DNA of 64,000 nt from Plasmopara viticola (taxonomy: Eukaryota > Oomycota > Peronosporomycetes > Peronosporales > Peronosporaceae). Shown here piece after piece: positions 1 to 9,244 of this stretch. Every line of letters begins with the position of its first letter. Positions within the stretch are counted from its first letter, which is position 1. The stretch lies in contig MBPM02000083.1 of NCBI GenBank assembly GCA_001695595.3, forward strand, positions 248,001-312,000, read 5' to 3'. Both the position numbers and the translations under genes were made by a program. The notes under the pieces were generated by a model that searched no databases, had not been told where the DNA came from, and saw nothing but the letters and a program-made list of their open reading frames with translations.

Positions 1-538
1 ATTTTTCGATGGCATTTTGTCCATACTTCTACGAAGAACAAAATTGTGGTCACGTTCATAGTTTGTAGACGATGGGTACATCCGGATCTCGAATATATGT
101 CGATCAAAGTGATACAGACACTTTAGGCAGTATTCGTTTCATCTAAAGCTAAACTGACATGTTACATGTACAAGTAGGTGGCCAAGATGTGAGGTTTCAC
201 TAAATCTGCTAAAACATCAAGCCCGCGGCTTACATGCCGCCCCCCTACCAGCACCGCTTGAGTAGTGGGATTCCATGAACCACGACTCTTTTTTCGGTTT
301 GTTGGAAACTTATGGCAATATGGGCGTAGTAGTGTTCATGTGTCCCCTGTGCTGTTTAAACCGGTCTCAAAAAATTTTAATGGGGGAAACATCATCAAGG
401 CTGTTGACAAAAATGCATTTCTCAAATACCATTGCTTGCTGGACATGTCGACAGTGGATATTGGGCCACGCATTGCCCTGTCTTTCATCTAAACGCTGTT
501 CCTACAATTAGAAGCCGCTTGCTGAAGTCTTTTGACAC
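1..538. other. Left edge, no gene recognised
   Basis: Two overlapping 75-78 codon frames lie at 265-511, but neither looks like protein (no domain, no signal, and they overlap in different frames). I see no RNA gene or repeat here. The region could hold the 3' flank of a gene outside the window. Confidence 0.4.
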
Positions 539-742
539 CTATGCAACACCTTTTGCCACAAAATACAGGTCTACTTGCTCGTAGAGCAACGTAGCAAACT
601 CTTCGATTTGACCGCTGTACGCTGGCAACTTTGATCCTTCTAGCTTAGACATTGTTCTGATTGCCTTCACTGCATCCTGTCGAGCATCTCTCTCCAGTGC
701 GATCATTAGTTGTATCAATTGCTCATTCGTAGTCGGCTTCAT
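539..742 (-). CDS. Small helical protein of unknown function
   Basis: This is a 67-residue ORF on the minus strand, from an ATG at 742 to a TAG at 539. I do not recognise the family. The composition is that of a real small alpha-helical protein: heptad-like Leu/Ile spacing in the first 35 residues, alternating acidic and basic residues, a single Pro near residue 41 and no low complexity. It ends in a hydrophobic helix with Tyr and Phe. It has no signal peptide, membrane segment or Cys. The length and character would suit a small coiled-coil subunit of a larger complex (for instance a Mediator- or BLOC-like subunit), but that is a guess. The gene points away from the SWR1-like gene, whose start is about 1.1 kb away. 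It could also be one exon of a longer gene, since an upstream exon cannot be excluded. Confidence 0.45.
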   Translation of the reverse strand: MKPTTNEQLIQLMIALERDARQDAVKAIRTMSKLEGSKLPAYSGQIEEFATLLYEQVDLYFVAKGVA

Positions 743-1718
743 GGTGCACCAAAATTAAAAGGTAATTGAAGACTTAAAACTCCAAGTGAGGGGGTCTGAT
801 TTGGTGGTAATTTTTATCAAATCGCTGACTAGTTTACGCAAATTCTAAAACAATGATTCGCTCTGCTTCCTGTATAAGGACGAGTACTTCTTGCAGAGCG
901 CTACCCAGCTTGCTTGTCACTCCTAGGACAGATTTCTTTTGCTTCGATATGAGAGTTTATAATCACCACAGTAACAGCCATTGGGCCGAGAGGTAACGTA
1001 TCAAAAGGATGTTTGCTTGACAGCCAGTCTAGCTTGAAACTCACTACGAAAAATCATTTTTTTTACGCAATTCGGAGAGCTAGTGGTGAATCTCGCGGCG
1101 GTCGATACAACCGTTGAACTTATTAGCCACATGACAAAAAAATCATTTCTGTTTCATGCGCCTCAAAACTAAATAATCGCCACGCAGAAGCCGCGCCGTG
1201 ACAACCAGGCCAACTCCAAGAGCAGTCTTGAGAACGATAAAGCGCATAACTTTCTCTTCTCTTGAAGAAGACGAAAAGACGACCTCATGTGGCACTCCTT
1301 GACGACTAACGCCAGCGACTTTCCGTACAGAATGCTCAATTAAGCAGAGGTGCCAACACGAGCACCAAGATTATTTTGTCTATTGGTACAGTTAATGCAG
1401 CTCGTGGGAGTTGGTGGACCGTCTCTGGTATGATTGTCCTCAAGTCGTTGTGATCTGGAAACAGAAGCAAAGGGTGCTTCGTACGTAAGCCGCACTTCAT
1501 TGAATAGGGATGATTTGCCCGAGGATTGCACCGAGCATTGTCCTCAATGAAGCCACCCTCTTATTCTTGGTCCCATATTTCGGTGGACTTCCTCAAAGTT
1601 GACTTTGTCATTATTGAATAAGATCTTACCATAGCAAATGAGCAGTAGAATTAGCCTGTGTGAATTTCGTTGTATCGCCAGCAGTGATGAATCGCATGGA
1701 ATTGTTTATGCAGGAAAG
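743..1718. promoter_or_regulatory. Intergenic space between divergent genes
   Basis: About 1 kb between the small minus-strand gene and the plus-strand SWR1-like gene. It must hold both promoters if the gene calls are right. I could not place a convincing TATA box or oomycete initiator on either strand. Nothing here looks coding. Confidence 0.35.
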
Positions 1719-1777
1719 CAGGAAATATTATGCCGAATGTCGTGTGGTGTACACGACATTCGGCATAATATTTCCTG
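1719..1777. repeat. Perfect 27-bp inverted repeat (hairpin) before SWR1
   Basis: Arm 1 is 1719-1745 and arm 2 is 1751-1777. The arms are exact reverse complements with a 5-nt loop (GGTGT). The hairpin ends 75 bp before the SWR1 ATG at 1853, so it falls in the promoter or 5' UTR. The flanks do not continue the symmetry, and I found no obvious target duplication. It may be a fold-back insertion, a very small MITE, or an RNA-level hairpin. Confidence 0.85.
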
Positions 1778-1852
1778 TTATTTTTCGAAAAATTGAAAAA
1801 AGAAATTACCCCAAAATTCCATTCCGCACTGGTAAAGCGAGGGTCGGCGGCA

Positions 1853-4800
1853 ATGGCGAACGCGCGACTCAAGCAGGCGCGGCGCCGCGCGTCTTCTCGA
1901 AGGCCAAACGCTGCGCAATCTATAGAAAACCATGCGGGTCAGACGCAGCTAGCTTCAACTTCTCCTCAAAATGCCCTGGTATCGCAAAACGAACACATTT
2001 CTGGTGTACAAAGTGAGCGGACGGCGCTTGAAGCCGCGCTTTTGGAGCGAAAACGAGCATTAGAGGCCAAAATTCTGGCCCTTACACTAGGAAAGCCCAT
2101 GAACAAAGAGACAGAGCCGGAATGTGACGCCACGGGCCGGCGCTTGGCCCGCTGTCATCGAGATTTCTTGCTTCAAGAGATGGAGTGGATGGCTGCGGAT
2201 TTCGCGCAGGAGCGCAAGTGGCGCGTTCGCAATGCCAAGATGCTTGGTCAGACACTAGTGTCCCATTTGAATCGACAGGAACAGCGCGTTGCGCGACAGA
2301 AGAAAAGTGAAGAGACGGCAAGACGTCGAACTGCCGCTCGCATAGGCCGAGACGTGAAGAAGTTTTGGACCAAGATTGACAAGATCATTTCATTTAAACT
2401 AAAGCTCGAGGCCGATGAAGTACGACAACGGCACATGCAAAAACACTTGCGGCTGCTAGTGAAGCAAACGGAGAAGTACGCGACGGCTTTGGCCGCTAGT
2501 TTCCAGGAAACGGAGACGATCAAAGAGGAAGAGAGATTGGACGAGACGGTTGAGAGGGAATGTATAGCAATGGAAAAGAGTGTAAATGATGATTGTGAGC
2601 ATAGTGACGATGCCGAGTTTGAACCAATAGAGGAAGAAGATGATGAGACGACCATTGAAGCCGAGGAGATGAGAGAAGGACGTGTATCAAGCCAAGAGGC
2701 GGCAATGGAAGTTGCATTGTTACAGGACGAAGGACGCATGTCGATCGAAGAGCTTCGAGCGAGGTATGGTATTACACAGGATGAGAATTGGTGTGCAAAA
2801 GACGCTGTGGATTCGAGTGAAGATGAGGCGTTTGAGCTGACGGAAGCAGAAAAAGAGTCTAAGACGCCGATTGCTCAGAAAAGTGAAAGGTTTAGACTTA
2901 GAAGAAGGAGACGGAGAGCGGCTGAGGTGGCTTTGTTGCAGCAAGACAGTAAATTGTCGACTGAGAACTTGCAGGTAGGACACGCTCACGCCGATGAGGA
3001 GACTTGTGGAGGAGAGGAGGGCGAAAGTGATGGCGATGAGCTTAGAGATAGTGATTATGTGGTTACAAGCCGCAAAGTAATGGAAGAGGCTGATGATGAG
3101 GCGACGATAGAAGAAGAGGAACGATACGAAGGAGAGGTTTTGATGTCTCAAAAGTCAAATGAATTGAGGCTACTCAAAGAGGAAGGCGAGATGACTACGA
3201 AAGAGCTTCGAGCTCGATACGGAGCATCAACAGATGACGAAGAGACTTGCAAGCCTAAAAAAAGAGGGTTGGATGTAGGGAAACGAGAGCACGGTTGTAG
3301 TGGCGAGACTTTGAATGCGAATACAACAGTAGCAAGAAGAAGCGGATACAAGCGACCTTATTTGCTGACTTCACGACTTGATTTACGGGAATATCAAGAA
3401 GCAGGCGTCAATTGGCTTCTCAGTATGTGCGAGCGACGCATTAACGGCATTCTTGCTGATGAAATGGGGCTGGGCAAGACGATCCAAACTATCTCACTCC
3501 TGGCTCACCTCGCGTGCGCTCAAGGATTGTGGGGTCCTCATTTGATTGTTGTACCGACTAGCTGTCTTGTGAATTGGGAGATGGAATTCAAGCGGTGGTG
3601 TCCAGCGTTCAAAGTCCTGACGTACTTCGGATCTGCAAAGCGTCGCAAGGAACTGCGACAAGGCTGGTCAAAGCAAAATGCCTTTCAAGTGTGTATTACA
3701 AGCTACCAGCTCGTTGTTCAAGACGCACATTGTTTTAAACGCAAAAAGTGGTACTATTTGATCTTGGATGAAGCTCACAACATTAAAAACTGGAAGAGTT
3801 TACGGTGGCAAACATTACTAACGTTTAGCTCTCAACGTCGATTGTTGCTCACAGGGACACCACTGCAAAATAATTTGCTCGAGCTGTGGGCTCTTATGCA
3901 TTTCTTGATGCCACACGTGTTTGCGTCTCGCAAAGAATTTAGCTATTGGTTTCAAAATCCTTTGGCTCTTATGGTGGAGAACGGTAGTGATCCAACTCAG
4001 TCAGGAGAAAATGGAGTTGAAAATGGCAAGGACTTGGTGACACAACTGCATGGTATCATCCGTCCTTTTGTTTTACGTCGGCTCAAGAAGGACGTAGCAA
4101 AACAATTACCAGGAAAGTTTGAGCACGTGATTACGTGTCAATTATCCAGGCGCCAGCGTTTTCTGTACGAAGACTTTATATCTCGCAGTACGACGCGTCG
4201 CGCAATGTTTGGTCGCGGCAAAGGCCGTGGAGCAAACTTTATGAGTATGATGAACGTTCTCATGCAACTTCGTAAAGTGTGCAACCATCCGGATCTGTTT
4301 GAGCCCCGTCCCATTGCGTCTCCGTTGGATATGCTCAGTCTTCACCTCAGAATGCCGTCACGTTGTGGATTCTTGATCGACGAGATCGTCAATGAGCGTC
4401 CTCGTATTGCGCTGTGGACAGGCACAAATTTGCCAGGATTAGAGTTGCTTCGTTATGACAAGATGAGCGCAATACGAAGAAGACAATTGATGTTCTATGA
4501 CGTCAATGTCCCCCTTCCAGCCGACACGATCACAAATGATTCACCTACGTTCAAGACAAAAACAGATATTGTTCGAAGGCTGATGGCACTCGCAGTCAAG
4601 CGGCGAGAATACTGGGCGCAGAAGCGAACCCGTATTTTAAATCTTCAAAATCTTCAAGCTGGGCTTTTTCTTGACATACCTGTGTTTGGAGATGCGTTGA
4701 TACAAGCTTGTACGATGCCGACATTCATTTCGTCCGCAATGGAAGTCCACGTGCATCGCGCTCGTTCTTTTCTTGACACTCGCGAACCAACTCAAGCTTT

Positions 4801-7800
4801 GCAAGCTATGGTGCGAGACCCTGAGGAAAGACTTGCATCTCTCCAGCCTATGGTCAACAAGTCCATTTGCTACGTTCCAAAGGCTCGCGCGAGACCTGCT
4901 CGTGTGGTGTATGGCGGTGGTGGCTTTGCCCATGATAATCTTGTTCAGTCACGAATGGCGCAGGCTGAGGAGTTGGATGTAAAGTACGCGCGGCCTGCAG
5001 CAAGTCGCATCCTTGTTCCATATTATGACTCGTTCAAGCGGACACAGCTCTTTTTCCCAGACAAAGCACTGGTACAATTTGACTGTGGCAAACTGCAGCA
5101 ACTAGCAGTGCTACTTCGGACTCTAAAGCGTGGCAACCATCGATGCCTCATCTTTACGCAAATGAGCTCAATGTTAAATATTTTAGAAGTGTTCCTGAAC
5201 TTGCATGGTCATACCTATTTTCGTCTAGATGGCGCGACAAAGGTGGAAAAGCGACAGATGCTAATGGAACGTTTCAATCGAGATGAGAAGATTTTTTGCT
5301 TTATTCTAAGCACTCGAAGTGGTGGCTTGGGTATCAATCTTACAGGTGCAGATACTGTGATCTTTTACGACTCTGACTGGAATCCTGCAATGGACGCACA
5401 AGCCCAGGACCGAGCTCATCGGATTGGTCAAACGCGTGATGTCCACATATATCGGCTCGTGAGTGAACACACTGTGGAGGAAAATATATTACGCAAGGCG
5501 CAGCAGAAACGCCATTTGGATTTTTTAGTGATGTCTGAAGGTCAATTTACGACAGATTTCTTCTCGAAAGCTAGTTTGCGCGAGCTGATGACAGGGGGCA
5601 CTGGTAAAGAACAAGAAATGGAGTCGGCATCGGAATCGGAAGATGAAATAGTCGACGTGGACATGGAAGACGAGAACGAACTTTCACTTGATACGGTGGA
5701 AAATGCAATGGCTCAGCTTGAGGATGAAGAGGATGTCGTCGCAATGAAAGGGGCACGGGCTGAGTATTTGCAGGAATTGAGCGAATTTGACGACGACGCA
5801 AGTAGCGTGGGTCATGTCGCTTCACCTAGACCAACGGTGCGAACAGCTCATTCTGTTGAGATGAAACCGTTGACGCCATCTTCCGTAGTATCGGGAAGCA
5901 CTGCTGCAAGTGAGAAAGAGGAGGATGACGACGATGAGCTAGAAGAAGAGATAGTGGGGACTTCAAAACATCGATTGATCGAGAGAGGAAGCCGCCACGG
6001 ATTTACAACATCCGATGGATCTGAGGATGACGAGAGCATGGACGAAGGGAATGGTGATGATGTGAAGATGGGATCTAACCGGAAACGACAGCGCAGCGTT
6101 TCAATTAATCAAAAGAGACATTCTAAGCGCCCAAAATTACCTGAATCTCACGATCAAAATGGACGTGTTTTTGATAAAGTTCGCGAAAAAGCTCGAGATG
6201 CTGCTGAAGAAAAAAAGCTGCAAGCTTGGAAAGCATCTGTCCAATCGCTACAAGGATTTGAAGACTCGTTAAATCCAGTGGACCGCTATGCGCTTCACTT
6301 TCGCGAGGATGTGGAACCTCTGTATGCATATACACCCGCTCAACAAGTCGCGGCTCTTGCCGGAGTAGAATCTGATCCTACTGCGCCTACGCTTTTGCAA
6401 GATATCGAGCAGGTTGAGGCCGAAAAGCGAGAAGAAGAAGCACGTTTGATTGCTGAAGGAGAGCTTGTCGTCGGCCAGATGGACGACGACGATGAGCTGA
6501 GCCCAGAGGAAAGAGCTGAGCAGTATACCGAGCTGTACCGTCGCGAGCGAGCGCACGTCCTTTTTGAAGGTCGAAAGCGTCTTCTCACGGGAGCAGCGTG
6601 GTCGCTTATGAAATGTGCGAATACGGGTCAGCCATTTTACTATAATCGGGATACGCGTGAAGCAACGTGGGAATGTCCTTCGGTGTGGACTGCAAATGAG
6701 CAGCTCAAGAGCGCATTACAGAGAGGATACGAAGGCTTGCCGCCGCCGGCGTTGCAACGCGTGCTGTCAATGCTGACCGCATATCCCGAACGCTATCGTG
6801 CGCAGATGGTGTGTCGAAGCTGGCACACAGCAGCGCAGCATCCATCGTTGTTCATCAAGGTGTCTGCCTGTGACTTTGAACACGGCTCGGCAGCATCTTT
6901 GGTCCAGTTTCTGGCAAAAGTGGCGCCAGGGGACACAATTCTGTTTGGTGCGGGGGTATACCAGCTGGATGAACCGCTTAAGATCTCGAAAGCCTTGCGA
7001 TTACTTGCTGCTTCCGATACGCATGTCGAGTTGCAGATGCGATCTTGTCGTGCACAAGTGCGCTGGAGTGCTCGCGGTGGAGTTATGCGTGGCTTCCACT
7101 TTACACGAACCACGAGTGCTCCCGATGCTCCTGCGCGTGAGATCAAACCAAGCATTGATCGTGATGCTGCGACTCCCGTCGCTCGAAAAAGAAGACGTGT
7201 TGTGCGCAAGCAAGACAAAAAGCTGGCGAATTGGCAGCATTTACTGAGTGTGGTGGGTGATGGACAGTTGCGTGTAGAGTATTGCGAATTTGATGGCAAC
7301 GGACTAGGCAACGCGTGCGTGTGCGTGTGGGGTCGTGGGGAAAAGAGAAAGAGGAGGAAAAGAAGGCGTAGAGATGAAAGTAGCACCTGCTCGACGCCGT
7401 CAATACAACCTCCAGCTCTCATTGTTGATCCTTCGGCGACGTCCATTGCTGCTGCCACACCGATGGCTACTACGACGCACACAACTGCTTCAACGCCCAA
7501 TGTCTCAAGTACATCGATGGGCACCTCGGTCACGACAGAAACGCTTATCGAGACGCAAGCTACTGCGACTACACCAGCAGCTACACAATCTACTAACCCA
7601 GTACCAATTGCTGTGTCAGCGTCGAATGCAATGCTGTCAAAGATACCCACAACATCTAGTACGATCACTAGGATATTGGCACCAACACTATCAGATACGA
7701 CAACGCCCCGTGCTACTTGGTCAACGACTTCGCTCCCCCAAACTGTCGCAGCATCTTCCACGCCAGCAAAGGTTTCTGCTGCAGATACCTTGCTAGTGCT

Positions 7801-9244
7801 CCAAAATTGTCGTATCCGAGGTGCCGGAAGCTCCGGGGTGCTTCTCGTACGTGGTTCATTAGTCCTGTCTTTGAATACCGTGGAAGACAATGCGCACTCG
7901 GGTATTACTGTGTTGGGTGGGAATGCATTAGTGCGTCGAAACAAAATCCAGCGAAACGCGCGGTTTGGCTTACGACTCCTCTATCACGCGGGCAACGTGA
8001 TTGTTGAAGACAATGCCATGTTTGGAAACACATGTGGCAATTTAGACGTCGACAATTCCGGCCGACGGTTTGTCGTACGTTTAAATGAAATGGACAAGCG
8101 AAAGAAGACGTCCGAGACATCGTCGCATTCCCATGGCAAATTACGATTAAAGACATATCGCGTGTTGGAAAAGGAAGCACCGATCGTTTCCAAGCCGGCA
8201 CCTAGTGTTTTGAGTTCGACAAGTGAGTATTGGAAGCGACAATTCACCGGAGCTAGCCCAGTGACACCACATGCCTCGTTGATCTCACCAGTTTCTACAA
8301 TGGCGGCTGCCATCACTTCGAGAAATCCTGTCGTCGTAGCTAATAACATGATGGGGGCGGGATTTCCGATGGGTTTGATGCAGTCTGGAGCATTCGCACA
8401 AGGTGCTCATGCATTACACGTCTCCCAATTACCGATGGCGTTTGCATTGGTAAGAGCAAAGCCCACGATACCCTCCATGACGCTAAATCGACCACAAACC
8501 AACGGCTGTGCCCCAGGAGCTACAAGTAAGACACTTCAGAGGTCCGTCACTTTACCCAGTACTACTACCATAAAACCAACTACGACCACCGTGGCCACAT
8601 CGAGCACCACCCTGTTTGTGCCACCAAAAAAGCCGCACAAACGGCCACGAAAGATGCAGCAAATTGTTGAAGGTGGTCGTGAGATTATTTTGCGGGACAC
8701 ATGCGAAAAGCCGATCGAGAAGATTGTAAAACCACGTCGTTCCAAGGAGGTTCATACACCAGTGCCGACGTCTACCATGCTGCCCCAAACGCCATCGTCT
8801 TTAGCTTTTAACTCGAAGTTTCATCCCGGCTCCACCGCAGCGGCAGCGACCGCAGAAATTAAAGGCGTGATGGCTACCACGGGCAACTCACAAGCCTTGC
8901 CATCGGCCACGACGCAGGCACAAAAAGACGTTGCTATTACTCCTGGAAAACCCATAGCAACGAAATTTGGAACAGGGCCAAAACCTGCAACACCGACGAC
9001 GACGACACACCCAATACCGTCGAAATCCAAGGTTCCAGTAGTTGCGACGCCAAAGATTGAGATAGAAGCACGTGCCACGGGTGTTTCTGTAGAGGCACCA
9101 GGGCAACAAGCTCAACATTCGTTGGCTACTTTGACTGAAGTAGCCAACGAATCAGCCAAGTCAAACGAAACGCAGAAGCTGGAAGCTCCTCCAAATCAAA
9201 TAATTGTCAAGAGCTCTCGCGAAGACAGAGCGGGCGCACTTTGA
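1853..9244 (+). CDS. SWR1: SWR1/SRCAP-type chromatin remodelling ATPase with WW, F-box-like and beta-helix regions
   Basis: This is a 2463-residue protein in a single exon. The open frame extends upstream without an ATG; the first in-frame ATG is at 1853. In order: an HSA domain (about 100-220), an acidic/basic linker with three similar leucine/acid motifs, the SNF2 N lobe (from about 510; Walker A DEMGLGKT near 535, DEAH near 638), a long insertion between the lobes, and the helicase C lobe (about 1095-1210; ends with QAQDRAHRIGQ and VEENIL motifs). HSA plus a split ATPase is the SWR1/SRCAP/p400/INO80 pattern. SWR1-type enzymes exchange H2A for H2A.Z in the nucleus. After the ATPase come a PVDRYALHF segment, a WW domain (about 1582-1606, two Trp plus FYYN), an F-box-like helix pair (about 1628-1665), and two parallel beta-helix blocks (about 1690-1820 and 1976-2075) split by a Ser/Thr-rich insert. 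The tail is low complexity with basic patches. A 27-bp hairpin sits just upstream. SWR1 rather than INO80 is inferred from the HSA/acidic-motif layout. Confidence 0.93.
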   Translation: MANARLKQARRRASSRRPNAAQSIENHAGQTQLASTSPQNALVSQNEHISGVQSERTALEAALLERKRALEAKILALTLGKPMNKETEPECDATGRRLARCHRDFLLQEMEWMAADFAQERKWRVRNAKMLGQTLVSHLNRQEQRVARQKKSEETARRRTAARIGRDVKKFWTKIDKIISFKLKLEADEVRQRHMQKHLRLLVKQTEKYATALAASFQETETIKEEERLDETVERECIAMEKSVNDDCEHSDDAEFEPIEEEDDETTIEAEEMREGRVSSQEAAMEVALLQDEGRMSIEELRARYGITQDENWCAKDAVDSSEDEAFELTEAEKESKTPIAQKSERFRLRRRRRRAAEVALLQQDSKLSTENLQVGHAHADEETCGGEEGESDGDELRDSDYVVTSRKVMEEADDEATIEEEERYEGEVLMSQKSNELRLLKEEGEMTTKELRARYGASTDDEETCKPKKRGLDVGKREHGCSGETLNANTTVARRSGYKRPYLLTSRLDLREYQEAGVNWLLSMCERRINGILADEMGLGKTIQTISLLAHLACAQGLWGPHLIVVPTSCLVNWEMEFKRWCPAFKVLTYFGSAKRRKELRQGWSKQNAFQVCITSYQLVVQDAHCFKRKKWYYLILDEAHNIKNWKSLRWQTLLTFSSQRRLLLTGTPLQNNLLELWALMHFLMPHVFASRKEFSYWFQNPLALMVENGSDPTQSGENGVENGKDLVTQLHGIIRPFVLRRLKKDVAKQLPGKFEHVITCQLSRRQRFLYEDFISRSTTRRAMFGRGKGRGANFMSMMNVLMQLRKVCNHPDLFEPRPIASPLDMLSLHLRMPSRCGFLIDEIVNERPRIALWTGTNLPGLELLRYDKMSAIRRRQLMFYDVNVPLPADTITNDSPTFKTKTDIVRRLMALAVKRREYWAQKRTRILNLQNLQAGLFLDIPVFGDALIQACTMPTFISSAMEVHVHRARSFLDTREPTQALQAMVRDPEERLASLQPMVNKSICYVPKARARPARVVYGGGGFAHDNLVQSRMAQAEELDVKYARPAASRILVPYYDSFKRTQLFFPDKALVQFDCGKLQQLAVLLRTLKRGNHRCLIFTQMSSMLNILEVFLNLHGHTYFRLDGATKVEKRQMLMERFNRDEKIFCFILSTRSGGLGINLTGADTVIFYDSDWNPAMDAQAQDRAHRIGQTRDVHIYRLVSEHTVEENILRKAQQKRHLDFLVMSEGQFTTDFFSKASLRELMTGGTGKEQEMESASESEDEIVDVDMEDENELSLDTVENAMAQLEDEEDVVAMKGARAEYLQELSEFDDDASSVGHVASPRPTVRTAHSVEMKPLTPSSVVSGSTAASEKEEDDDDELEEEIVGTSKHRLIERGSRHGFTTSDGSEDDESMDEGNGDDVKMGSNRKRQRSVSINQKRHSKRPKLPESHDQNGRVFDKVREKARDAAEEKKLQAWKASVQSLQGFEDSLNPVDRYALHFREDVEPLYAYTPAQQVAALAGVESDPTAPTLLQDIEQVEAEKREEEARLIAEGELVVGQMDDDDELSPEERAEQYTELYRRERAHVLFEGRKRLLTGAAWSLMKCANTGQPFYYNRDTREATWECPSVWTANEQLKSALQRGYEGLPPPALQRVLSMLTAYPERYRAQMVCRSWHTAAQHPSLFIKVSACDFEHGSAASLVQFLAKVAPGDTILFGAGVYQLDEPLKISKALRLLAASDTHVELQMRSCRAQVRWSARGGVMRGFHFTRTTSAPDAPAREIKPSIDRDAATPVARKRRRVVRKQDKKLANWQHLLSVVGDGQLRVEYCEFDGNGLGNACVCVWGRGEKRKRRKRRRRDESSTCSTPSIQPPALIVDPSATSIAAATPMATTTHTTASTPNVSSTSMGTSVTTETLIETQATATTPAATQSTNPVPIAVSASNAMLSKIPTTSSTITRILAPTLSDTTTPRATWSTTSLPQTVAASSTPAKVSAADTLLVLQNCRIRGAGSSGVLLVRGSLVLSLNTVEDNAHSGITVLGGNALVRRNKIQRNARFGLRLLYHAGNVIVEDNAMFGNTCGNLDVDNSGRRFVVRLNEMDKRKKTSETSSHSHGKLRLKTYRVLEKEAPIVSKPAPSVLSSTSEYWKRQFTGASPVTPHASLISPVSTMAAAITSRNPVVVANNMMGAGFPMGLMQSGAFAQGAHALHVSQLPMAFALVRAKPTIPSMTLNRPQTNGCAPGATSKTLQRSVTLPSTTTIKPTTTTVATSSTTLFVPPKKPHKRPRKMQQIVEGGREIILRDTCEKPIEKIVKPRRSKEVHTPVPTSTMLPQTPSSLAFNSKFHPGSTAAAATAEIKGVMATTGNSQALPSATTQAQKDVAITPGKPIATKFGTGPKPATPTTTTHPIPSKSKVPVVATPKIEIEARATGVSVEAPGQQAQHSLATLTEVANESAKSNETQKLEAPPNQIIVKSSREDRAGAL

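Noticed and set aside
1793..1852. Upstream extension of the SWR1 frame
   Set aside because: It starts only with TTG and includes the flank of the hairpin; the first ATG at 1853 gives the more usual start.
6793..7944. 383-codon minus-strand frame inside SWR1
   Set aside because: It lies antisense to the well-supported SWR1 frame and has no independent domain; it probably arises from codon bias on the other strand.
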